From Bacteroidota bacterium (GTDB lineage: Bacteria; Bacteroidota; Ignavibacteria; UBA10030; SZUA-254), in NCBI GenBank assembly GCA_004322375.1, contig SCUC01000707.1, positions 1 through 10,944 on the forward strand: a stretch of DNA of 10,944 bases. Direction: 5' to 3'. Every line of letters begins with the position of its first letter. Positions within the stretch are counted from its first letter, which is position 1. The position numbers were made by a program, and so were the translations under genes. A model generated the notes under the pieces. It searched no databases. It saw only the letters and a program-made list of their open reading frames with translations, and had not been told where the DNA came from. Below, piece by piece: positions 1-5,849 of the stretch.

Positions 1-1
1 C

Positions 2-1108
2 GCCCACAGAGTAAACTATCCCGTCTTGATTCGCCCTTCGTATGTACTGAGCGGAGCCGCGATGGCAGTCGCTTCAACCGATGCGGAACTCTTGCGATTT
101 TTGAAACGCGCGACAGACCTCTCAAAAGAGCATCCAACCGTTATCAGCAAATTTCTTGAAAATGCGAAGGAACTGGAGTTCGACGGCGTCGCGCAGCACG
201 GAAACGTCATCGTGTACGCGATTTCCGAGCATGTAGAAAATGCGGGAGTCCATTCCGGCGACGCGACATTGGTGTTTCCCGCGCAGCGAACATATTTAGA
301 GACGATGCGCCAGGTCCGTTTTATCGCAAAGAAAATTGCCTCAGCCCTGAACATCAATGGACCGTTTAACATTCAGTTTATCGCGAAACAAAACGAGGTG
401 AAAGTTATCGAGTGCAACCTGCGCACCTCGCGAAGCTTCCCGTTTGTTTCAAAAGTATTGAAGCTCAATCTTATCGAGCTGGCAACGAAAGCCATCATGG
501 GTGAGCCGATCTATTCCGTTGATAGCTCTGTGTTTGAGCTGAATCATGTCGGGGTGAAGGCTCCCCAATTTTCCTTTACCCGGCTTGATGGCGCTGACCC
601 GGTAACCGGAGTGGAAATGACTTCCACGGGCGAAGTCGCCTGCCTTGGCGACACGTTCGATGAAGCGTATTTGAAAGCGCTCGCCTCAGTCGGATTCCGC
701 TTTCCTGTTCGCAGCGTTCTTCTTTCGACAGGCAATATTGAATCAAAAGCAGAACTGCTCGAAGCAGTAACGACACTTGCGCGGATGGGTATAAAATTAT
801 ATGCCACGGTAGGCACGGCGCGATTTCTGAAATCAAACGGCATTACGACAGAAATTCTCTATTGGCCCCTCGATAAACGACGACCCGGAGCGCTCGAGTA
901 CATCAAGAATGGAACGATTGACCTCGTGATTAACCTTCCGAAAACATTTCAAAAAGAAGAATTGAATAACGATTATATTATCCGCCGCGCTGCTGTTGAC
1001 CATAACGTTATGCTCATCACCAACAGACAAATTGCGATGCGGTTTGCGGAAGCATTAGGAAGAATGAAGCCGGAACAGTTAGAGGTGAAAAGCTGGAGGG
1101 AATATTAG
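2..1108 (+). CDS. carB: Carbamoyl-phosphate synthase large subunit, C-terminal part (partial, 5' end outside window)
   Basis: This is the C-terminal third of the large CPSase subunit. It makes carbamoyl phosphate from bicarbonate, ammonia (from glutamine) and ATP for pyrimidine and arginine synthesis. The frame is open from base 2, so the TTG at 26 is not the start. Residues are numbered from base 2. The second ATP-grasp domain begins with YPVLIRPSYVLSGAAM (6-21). EHVENAGVHSGD follows at 77-88. The expected metal ligands are Gln125 (NIQF), Glu137 and Asn139 (IECN), and RTSRSFPFVSK (141-151) follows. The C-terminal MGS-like allosteric domain runs from about 237 to 345 with YATVGT, YWP and DLVINLP. 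The wording SYVLSG, IECNLR and SRSFPFVSK is the CAD/CPS1 type rather than the E. coli type (SYVLGGRAM, IEVNPRAART). The stop is TAG at 1106-1108, followed at once by heptad-like repeats. The identification is secure. Confidence 0.96.
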   Translation, partial: AHRVNYPVLIRPSYVLSGAAMAVASTDAELLRFLKRATDLSKEHPTVISKFLENAKELEFDGVAQHGNVIVYAISEHVENAGVHSGDATLVFPAQRTYLETMRQVRFIAKKIASALNINGPFNIQFIAKQNEVKVIECNLRTSRSFPFVSKVLKLNLIELATKAIMGEPIYSVDSSVFELNHVGVKAPQFSFTRLDGADPVTGVEMTSTGEVACLGDTFDEAYLKALASVGFRFPVRSVLLSTGNIESKAELLEAVTTLARMGIKLYATVGTARFLKSNGITTEILYWPLDKRRPGALEYIKNGTIDLVINLPKTFQKEELNNDYIIRRAAVDHNVMLITNRQIAMRFAEALGRMKPEQLEVKSWREY

Positions 1109-1110
1109 AG

Positions 1111-1131
1111 GCGGTAGGTAGTAGGTGATCG
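1111..1131. repeat. Degenerate heptad repeat tract after carB
   Basis: Three 7-base units can be read in register directly after the carB TAG stop: GCGGTAG, GTAGTAG, GTGATCG. The tract is short and on its own would be weak. It matches the style (GGTTAGT/GTAGTAG-like) of longer tracts after the pfk and T9SS-protein stops, read in the same sense relative to the gene. It is not coding. Confidence 0.45.
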
Positions 1132-1229
1132 GTTCGCCCGTCTCTAGCTAGAATAAGTTTTTCATTATTAGATTGTAGTTTGCTTCTAACGGTTATTCCA
1201 AAGCGTTCTGTTTTTTTATACTGCGAGTT

Positions 1230-1244
1230 AGACCTTGAAGGTCT
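1230..1244. other. Small hairpin downstream of carB
   Basis: AGACCTT and AAGGTCT are perfect 7-base complements separated by one G. A weaker TTCTCT/AGAGAG hairpin follows at 1244-1258. A T-run lies just before it at 1211-1217, not after it, so this is not a classical intrinsic terminator of carB. It may be part of the adjoining repeat-rich DNA. Confidence 0.35.
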
Positions 1245-1269
1245 TCTCTGAAAGAGAGAAAACAAATAA

Positions 1270-1324
1270 TTTCCACGACCTTTGCACCAAAGGCGCATCC
1301 GCTCTAGGGGACAGGTCGTGGAAA
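1270..1324. repeat. Palindromic hairpin repeat (GGTCGTGG element)
   Basis: TTTCCACGACCT (1270-1281) and AGGTCGTGGAAA (1313-1324) are a perfect 12-base inverted repeat around a 31-base centre. An alternative inner stem, CCTTTG/CAAAGG (1279-1284/1288-1293) with a 3-base loop, competes with the outer one. The compact, nested palindrome in a gene-free stretch suggests an interspersed repeat of REP/MITE type. It could also form an RNA hairpin 3' of carB. No coding sequence is apparent. Confidence 0.55.
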
Positions 1325-1340
1325 ACAATAAAACTCTTTG

Positions 1341-1637
1341 CCTAATGGACTTATAGCAATTACAAAATTAGTTTTCACTTTAATACAATGAAGAAGTTGA
1401 AACGTTTCAACTATACCCGAAAGATACGGTTTCACGACTCTAACTCACCCTAAATCCCTCTCTTACAAAGAGAGGGACTTTCGCCCCGTTTCCATTATGA
1501 AGCCCCTTCTCTTTGTAAGAGAAGGGGTTGGGGATGAGTTCAAGAGGGTACAATGTAACCCCGTGATTTCAATAGGATTACAAAATTAAATGTTTCAAAG
1601 TGGAAGAAACTTTTGCAATTGCTATTAGTCCATTTGG
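1341..1637. mobile_element. Non-autonomous palindromic MITE-like element
   Basis: The outer arms 1341-1381 and 1597-1637 are inverted repeats with 33 of 41 bases matching; the common core is AATGGACT-ATAGCAATT. A 16-base perfect palindrome, GTTGAAACGTTTCAAC, lies at 1396-1411. In the centre, 1442-1480 and the reverse complement of about 1501-1540 match imperfectly. Each of these halves is itself a hairpin: CCCTCTCTT-aca-AAGAGAGGG at 1456-1476 and CCCCTTCTCTT-tgt-AAGAGAAGGGG at 1503-1527. No open reading frame of note lies inside, so any movement would need a transposase in trans. A target duplication could not be made out, and the exact ends are uncertain; the right end may reach about 1651. 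The structure is seen directly; mobility is inferred. Confidence 0.6.
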
Positions 1638-1651
1638 TATAACTTCAGTGA
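1626..1651. repeat. Dispersed repeat, copy 1
   Basis: This 26-base segment starts TAGTCCATTT and ends in TAACTTCAGT plus two bases. It matches 9954-9979 in the same orientation at 22 of 26 positions. It covers the right end of the palindromic element and runs about 14 bases past it, which suggests the true element end lies near 1650. Confidence 0.55.
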
Positions 1652-1664
1652 AATGAGGAATAAT

Positions 1665-1865
1665 CTACATGTAATCCTTTCTAAACCTCTCCGGCACATA
1701 CTTCACAAATAAATCCATTAATCGCGCGCGGGAATTTGAATCGAAATCTTCATCGTCTTTATGACGCTTTCGCAGCACATCAAATTCGTCGCTATCCTTC
1801 CCCTTCATCTTGTGGGAATAATCCGATAAAAGCTGCATGATTTCATTTTGTTCACTATGGGTCAT
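1665..1865 (-). CDS. Small acidic/charged hypothetical protein (66 aa)
   Basis: I do not recognise this protein. It is hydrophilic and predicted helical, with a highly charged middle (KGKDSDEFDVLRKRHKDDED, residues 21-40) and a C-terminal stretch DLFVKYVPERFRKDYM. No membrane segment, cysteine or known motif is visible. The ATG at 1863-1865 lies 13 bases after the stop of the upstream membrane-protein gene, so the two are probably co-transcribed. Only a weak purine-rich sequence precedes the start. Its close position as last gene of a compact minus-strand cluster supports it being real. It may act with the membrane protein, but nothing in the sequence states how. Confidence 0.6.
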   Translation of the reverse strand: MTHSEQNEIMQLLSDYSHKMKGKDSDEFDVLRKRHKDDEDFDSNSRARLMDLFVKYVPERFRKDYM

Positions 1866-1878
1866 ACGTATGAAGCTC

Positions 1879-2352
1879 TTAGTTCGTTGTTTGCTGTTGT
1901 AGTTGTTTTATTTTTAAATCTAACGCATATAAGCCGCTCTGTATCATACAGCCAAGGGACGCTCCTGTGAGAAAAAAATCCTTTACCGGAATTTCATCTA
2001 CCGGATAGACACCGATTTTTTTTGCGGTAAGAATAGCGATTGTATATCCTATCCCCCCCATCATTCCCCAGAGAGGGAGATGAGTAGGCGCGACATACCA
2101 CGCAAACGGGCAATGAAAAAAATTTTTGAGCGTCGCGTGCCACAATCTCTCGCCGCCCCAGCCGAAAAAAGATAGGCAAGCCCCGATCATGATATACGCG
2201 GGAAGGAATCCTGCGTTGAATCTTCCCGCGATAACCATAGCAAGCGAATATCCGGCAGCTATAATAACCGCATAAAGAACATTCCGCAGGATTCCCATCC
2301 CCGGTGTTTCTTGAAAAAGCCGCACGCGCCGCCGCTTAACCCTCCTGCTCAA
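1879..2352 (-). CDS. Small integral membrane protein, unknown function
   Basis: From the TTG start this gives 157 residues. There is a very basic N-terminus (SRRVKRRRVR), then about four hydrophobic segments: 23-42, 47-65, 92-110 and 126-144. The short tail ends in KQLQQQTTN. Glycine-rich turns include FFGWGGERLW (62-71) and GMMGGIGY (96-103). I do not recognise a family. The start is uncertain. TTG at 2352 overlaps the upstream gene by 17 bases, and AGGAGG lies at 2341-2346 inside the reading frame. This favours a later start, GTG at about 2325 or ATG at about 2298; the latter would begin MGILRNVLYAV right at the first membrane segment. The overlap implies translational coupling with the YciO-like gene. 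Confidence 0.65.
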   Translation of the reverse strand: MSRRVKRRRVRLFQETPGMGILRNVLYAVIIAAGYSLAMVIAGRFNAGFLPAYIMIGACLSFFGWGGERLWHATLKNFFHCPFAWYVAPTHLPLWGMMGGIGYTIAILTAKKIGVYPVDEIPVKDFFLTGASLGCMIQSGLYALDLKIKQLQQQTTN

Positions 2353-2968
2353 TTGCTATCAGGTCGCTGATATTGCCCGCGCCTTCACGGATCACCACGG
2401 GCTGCTCATCTGTAAAATCAAGAACGGTAGAAACTTCCAGCGAACCGATGCCGCCATCGAGGATAACGTCAACCTGAGTTCCATAACTCTGGTTAATCAC
2501 GTCGGGGTCGTTAAGCTGAAGCCCGTTATTGATGTTCAGACTCGCGCTCAGAATCGGGTGACCGAGCTCGCGGACAAGCGATAAACATATCTTGTTGTTC
2601 GGCACGCGAATGCCGACCGTTTTCCGTTTGCTGATGAGACTCTTCGGCAGCTGCTTCAACCTGCTTGCCGGCAGCACAAACGTGAACGGTCCCGGAATCA
2701 AATGCTTCATAAGCCTGAATGCCGGGTTCGAGACTTTAGCATATTCACTAATATGACTTAAATCGGAACAGACAAAGCTGAATGGTTTTTGCGTATCCTG
2801 CTGCTTTATCCTGTAAATTCGTTCTATGGCTTCGCTACTATAGATGCTGCATCCGATGCCGTAAACGGTATCGGTCGGGTAAATAATAACGCCGCCACGT
2901 TTCAAAATATCAACAGCGTGAGCGATGTGCCGCTCTTGAGGGTTTTCCGGATGAACTTTAAGAATCAT
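2336..2968 (-). CDS. yciO: YciO/YrdC/Sua5-family protein (threonylcarbamoyl-AMP synthase-like)
   Basis: YrdC-fold protein of 210 residues. Relatives TsaC/Sua5 make threonylcarbamoyl-AMP for the t6A modification of tRNA. Seen in order: HPENPQ (6-11), GGVIIYPTDTVYGIG (25-39), RIKQQDTQKPF (53-63), PGPFTFVLP (92-100), GIRVP (119-123), SASLN (141-145) and VIREGAG (192-198). The opening HPENPQ, the FRLMK segment and the length fit E. coli YciO (about 206 aa) better than TsaC. The usual KxR of TsaC/Sua5 reads KQQ here, so full TsaC activity should not be assumed; the exact role of the YciO branch is unsettled. The ATG at 2966-2968 is well supported by AAGGAGA four bases upstream. The gene leads the cluster with the membrane protein and the 66-aa protein. 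Confidence 0.88.
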   Translation of the reverse strand: MILKVHPENPQERHIAHAVDILKRGGVIIYPTDTVYGIGCSIYSSEAIERIYRIKQQDTQKPFSFVCSDLSHISEYAKVSNPAFRLMKHLIPGPFTFVLPASRLKQLPKSLISKRKTVGIRVPNNKICLSLVRELGHPILSASLNINNGLQLNDPDVINQSYGTQVDVILDGGIGSLEVSTVLDFTDEQPVVIREGAGNISDLIAIEQEG

Positions 2969-2972
2969 AGAA

Positions 2973-2979
2973 TCTCCTT
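2973..2979 (-). promoter_or_regulatory. Shine-Dalgarno of the yciO-like gene
   Basis: AAGGAGA on the minus strand, four bases before the ATG at 2968, fixes that start. It is the strongest ribosome binding site in the window; several other genes (rmuC, pfk, aat) show none. Confidence 0.7.
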
Positions 2980-3034
2980 GAATTATGTTAATATAATAAA
3001 GAACATGACCCCTCCATCGCAGAACGCGAGAGGT

Positions 3035-4108
3035 CTATAGAATTTGCAACTTAGGTTCATGATGTACGTCGAGCCCGGGGCGTCCGGCTATTCCATCCAG
3101 ACGGCGTTCAAACGCATTGAGCCGCTTATCCGCTTCATCGTACTTGTTGCGGGCGTTATTCAAATGCACGCCGAGCGTTTCGAACGTATCGCGCACCTTT
3201 TCCATATCGCCCTGCAAGCGGGTTAACGAACTTACTATTTCTTGCGCGCTATGCTCGATTTGCAAGCCGCGCAACCCCAGGACGATGACTTGAAGGTACG
3301 CGTAAAAGCTATTGGGAGAAACGGGAATCACCTTCTTCTCTATCGCGTAGGAATAAACATTCTCCCCGTTATCCTCGTTTCCTTTGATAATTACTTCATA
3401 GTAAATATTTTCCGCCGGGATATACATAAGAGCGAACGGGTATGTCCCTTCATCCGGCAAAATATATTTGCCTGCGATAGCATCTATGTGTTTTTTAACG
3501 TCGTTGAAAAATATTTTTCGGAATTGTTTTTTCTCCGCATCGGAAACACCGGCGTAGAGCTTTCGGAAATTTTCTAAGGGGAATTTCGAGTCAACACAGA
3601 CGAGACGGTCGGAGGTACGAATAGCCGCGTCAACGGTTTGCCCGTTGTTGAAGCGATGCTGGATGAGCACATGTTCTGCCGGCAAAACCTGTCTCAGCAA
3701 ATCTTCCAGCAACAATTCGCCAAGCCCGCCCCGCAGCTTGGGAGCGCGAAGCAGCTCTTCTAATGTTGAAACTCCCTGACCCAGCTCTTTTATTTCTTGC
3801 GTCGCTTTGCCCAGCTCGCCGAGATTACGCTGCACGTCTCCGATGACACGCGTAGCCGCGTCGAGCCTGCTGCCGACGTTGGCTGTTTGCGTTTGCATTT
3901 GTTGGGCAATGCCGTGAAGCTGTTGATTGAGATTCTCCGTAACAAGCTGCATGCTTGAACGCATATCGCTTCGTAGAGATTCAACTTGTTGCTGCATCAT
4001 TTGCATCGAGGAGGAATAGTCGGTTTGCGCGTTGGGAGATTGCCTGAATAAAAGAAGTATGAGAAGTAGAAGAACACCAGCCATCAATATTACGGTTATG
4101 ATTTCCAT
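3035..4108 (-). CDS. rmuC: RmuC family DNA recombination protein
   Basis: RmuC proteins limit DNA inversions and rearrangements at short inverted repeats; the core has a PD-(D/E)xK-like nuclease fold. Here residues 4-21 form an N-terminal membrane anchor. About 30-115 is a long glutamine-rich coiled coil. The RmuC core runs from about 118 to 330. It contains KLRGGLGELLLEDLL (124-138), VDAAIR (159-164), DRLVCVDSKFP (167-177, with Asp173 and Lys175 as candidate catalytic residues), MYIPAENIYYEVI (228-240) and PNSFYAYL. At 357 residues it is shorter than the E. coli protein (about 475) and typical of compact RmuCs. The ATG at 4106-4108 has no obvious Shine-Dalgarno. It is separated by 66 bases from the downstream yciO-like gene, which may have its own promoter. 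Confidence 0.93.
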   Translation of the reverse strand: MEIITVILMAGVLLLLILLLFRQSPNAQTDYSSSMQMMQQQVESLRSDMRSSMQLVTENLNQQLHGIAQQMQTQTANVGSRLDAATRVIGDVQRNLGELGKATQEIKELGQGVSTLEELLRAPKLRGGLGELLLEDLLRQVLPAEHVLIQHRFNNGQTVDAAIRTSDRLVCVDSKFPLENFRKLYAGVSDAEKKQFRKIFFNDVKKHIDAIAGKYILPDEGTYPFALMYIPAENIYYEVIIKGNEDNGENVYSYAIEKKVIPVSPNSFYAYLQVIVLGLRGLQIEHSAQEIVSSLTRLQGDMEKVRDTFETLGVHLNNARNKYDEADKRLNAFERRLDGIAGRPGLDVHHEPKLQIL

Positions 4109-4310
4109 TCGTTCTATCGTTGTAAGACGAAGAAAACAGATGAATTCCCTGTTTTACCTAATTGTAACCTAAGAAAAATTTTAGAAAAGGTCAAGAGAAT
4201 TGCTGGAAATATTTTTTGACTGCTGACTGGCGTCACAGGGGAAGAAACATGCAGCGTGGAAATACGTTAAATGGGTTTATTTTAGCACCTCATATTGAGC
4301 GTTATTGAGA

Positions 4311-4326
4311 AATCGTTAAAACGATT
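4311..4326. other. Small palindrome AATCGTT-aa-AACGATT
   Basis: Perfect 7-base arms with a 2-base centre, 22 bases from the larger hairpin. It could be a protein-binding palindrome upstream of rmuC, or part of a repeat. Nothing else supports a role. Confidence 0.35.
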
Positions 4327-4347
4327 CCAAGAATGGTATGGTTAGAA

Positions 4348-4369
4348 GCCCACGAATTGAGTCGTGGGC
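4348..4369. terminator. Strong hairpin 3' of the aldolase operon, possible terminator or repeat
   Basis: GCCCACGA and TCGTGGGC form a perfect GC-rich 8-base stem around the 6-base loop ATTGAG, about 107 bases after the aldolase stop. No T-run follows on the minus strand, so it is not a canonical intrinsic terminator. It may instead be an interspersed hairpin repeat that stabilises or ends the operon transcript. Confidence 0.4.
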
Positions 4370-4475
4370 GCATGGTTATTGCAACCCAACGGATTCATCG
4401 GTTTTCAAGACAGAAATTATTAGTATAGTCAATTTCATTGCATGGTGTTATGAATCAAGAATACACAATAACAAC

Positions 4476-5378
4476 TTAGAGGAGCAATCCTGCCTCTTTT
4501 AAGATATTTTTCATCGTCTCTTTCTCTGCATCGGTTAACTCCAGCAGAGGGCTTCGCACCATCCCGCCTTCATATCCGAGCAGGGTGGCGGCGTATTTCA
4601 AACCGGGAATTCCGTATGTTCCCGTCACGGCTTTGTTGACCGGCAACATTCGCGTGAAATTTTTCTCCGCTTCTTCTTCCTTCCCCTGAAGAAATGATTG
4701 GTAAATTTGAATGCACTCCGCCGGCGCACAATTGGCAAGAGCGAGGATTCCCGCCCGGATGCCGAGTGCAAGCGCAGGATATAATGTTGACGCCGTCCCG
4801 ACAATAACGGTAAAATCTGGTGAAGCTGCATTCTTAAATATTTCAAGCTGCGCTGCATCTCCTTTGCTGTCTTTCATGCCTATAATGTTCGGATGTTCGC
4901 TCAGAACGCGGACAACTTCCGCCGTGAGATTGATATTCGTGAACTTCGGGACGTTATAGAGAAGAATCGGAATTTCCATATTTTCCGCGACGGCTGTGAA
5001 ATGATGAATCAGTGCTGTATCCGTCATATTTCCACCGTAATAGCATGGGGTAAGAACCAGCGCGGCGTGGGCACCGCAGCGTGCAGCCTCATTTGTCAGA
5101 CGAATAGTCTCGCGCGTTGATTCCATTCCCGTTCCTGCAAGAATTGTTTTTCCTTTGGCTGCCGCCTGAACCGTAAGCTCGATGAGCTTCAGCTTTTCAT
5201 CTTCTGTAAGGTAGGAGGTCTCGCTGTTCGAGCCGAGGACAAGATAGCCGCCGAGCTCATATTGATTCCACTTTTCAATATTGCGTGTGAACGCGTCATA
5301 ATCAACGTCCCCGTTCTTTTTGAACGGCGTAAGCATGGGAGGAAAAATACCGGAGAGAGAAATATTTCCTGGAATCAT
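4476..5378 (-). CDS. DapA-superfamily aldolase, probable 4-hydroxy-2-oxoglutarate aldolase
   Basis: Class I (Schiff-base) pyruvate-type aldolase, 300 residues, the usual TIM-barrel length. Seen: GIFPPMLTPF (10-19), GSNSE (49-53, in place of the GTTGE of DapA), TPCYYGGNM (110-118), LLYNVP with Tyr141, and IGMKDSKGD (166-174) with Lys169 as the Schiff-base lysine. Three stretches read like animal HOGA1: CYYGGNM..ALIHH, the NIIGMKDS block and GIPGLK..LGYEGG..SPLLEL. HOGA1 splits 4-hydroxy-2-oxoglutarate to pyruvate and glyoxylate in hydroxyproline breakdown. Authentic DapA, N-acetylneuraminate lyase or a sugar-acid aldolase remain possible. The ATG lies 4 bases after the DUF3574 stop, with AGGAAA at 5386-5391, so it is the last gene of the operon. 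Confidence 0.88.
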   Translation of the reverse strand: MIPGNISLSGIFPPMLTPFKKNGDVDYDAFTRNIEKWNQYELGGYLVLGSNSETSYLTEDEKLKLIELTVQAAAKGKTILAGTGMESTRETIRLTNEAARCGAHAALVLTPCYYGGNMTDTALIHHFTAVAENMEIPILLYNVPKFTNINLTAEVVRVLSEHPNIIGMKDSKGDAAQLEIFKNAASPDFTVIVGTASTLYPALALGIRAGILALANCAPAECIQIYQSFLQGKEEEAEKNFTRMLPVNKAVTGTYGIPGLKYAATLLGYEGGMVRSPLLELTDAEKETMKNILKEAGLLL

Positions 5379-5382
5379 GTTG

Positions 5383-5799
5383 TCATTTCCTGAATTGAAC
5401 GTTCACTGTATTTGTTGTGCGCAAAACCGCCTCTTGATGAAATTTTTGGATATAAGCATCCATGATGTGCTCGATAGCTGCATTCCGTATCTCAAGGCTG
5501 TCATTGTACAAGAGTATTACAATTCGGGTTGGCTCGTTGAGAATAACGCCATCGTTATAGCGATACCTTCCGTCTGCATTGAGAATTGTAATTCCGGAGG
5601 GAAAGCGAGGCGTTATTATGCTATCAACAAACCTGTTCCACAGTTCATCATTCACAGTTCCTCCGCCCGGTATCAGCGAACCGAAATAGAGTTCATCTCT
5701 TTTCCATTCATCAACCGGACTTTGCAGTGTTGAGGCGCAACCGAAAGCAAACCAGAAAGTTATGGTCATCAAGCTAAAGAGAATGGTTTTCGCGCTCAT
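5383..5799 (-). CDS. DUF3574 lipoprotein
   Basis: Small exported protein of the DUF3574 family, whose function is unknown. I prefer the ATG at 5797-5799, giving 138 residues. It then starts MSAKTILFSLMTITFWFAFGCAS, a signal peptide with a lipobox-like FAFG and Cys21 as the lipidation site. An in-frame ATG at 5824-5826 would add nine residues (MHLNLRLRH). Neither start has a clear Shine-Dalgarno. Family features in preferred-start numbering: ELYFGSLIPGGG (36-47), WNRFVDSIITPRFPSGITILNADGR from 54, EPTRIVILLY (89-98), and a C-terminal AYIQKFHQEAVLRT. It sits between the amidohydrolase and the aldolase, with 4 bases to the latter, so it is co-transcribed. Family recognition is from memory of its conserved wording. 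Confidence 0.82.
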   Translation of the reverse strand: MSAKTILFSLMTITFWFAFGCASTLQSPVDEWKRDELYFGSLIPGGGTVNDELWNRFVDSIITPRFPSGITILNADGRYRYNDGVILNEPTRIVILLYNDSLEIRNAAIEHIMDAYIQKFHQEAVLRTTNTVNVQFRK

Positions 5800-5849
5800 G
5801 TGGCGTAATCTTAGGTTCAAATGCATAAAGATATTTTTCTACTCATTTA

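Larger units (their letters stand above)
4109..4475. other. Gene-free spacer between the aldolase gene and rmuC
   Basis: No credible gene, tRNA or CRISPR is seen in these 367 bases. It must hold the 3' end of the aldolase operon and the promoter of rmuC. Two hairpins lie in it (4311-4326 and 4348-4369); the rest is AT-rich and unremarkable. No convincing -35/-10 pair could be chosen by eye. Confidence 0.6.

Noticed and set aside
544..843. 99-aa minus-strand ORF inside carB
   Set aside because: Antisense shadow of the conserved carB frame, with no recognisable domain.
26..1108. TTG at 26 as the start of a 360-aa protein
   Set aside because: The frame is open to base 2 and already reads AHRVNYPV in front of LIRPSYVLSG, the normal CarB continuation, so the gene is simply cut by the window edge.
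1211..1217. T-run after carB as an intrinsic terminator
   Set aside because: Only a 4-base AACG/CGTT pairing precedes it, too weak for a terminator stem.
1017..1328. 103-aa minus-strand ORF running from carB into the hairpin repeat
   Set aside because: It spans a gene end, a repeat tract and a palindrome, with Ser/Thr/Pro-rich non-protein-like composition; not a gene.
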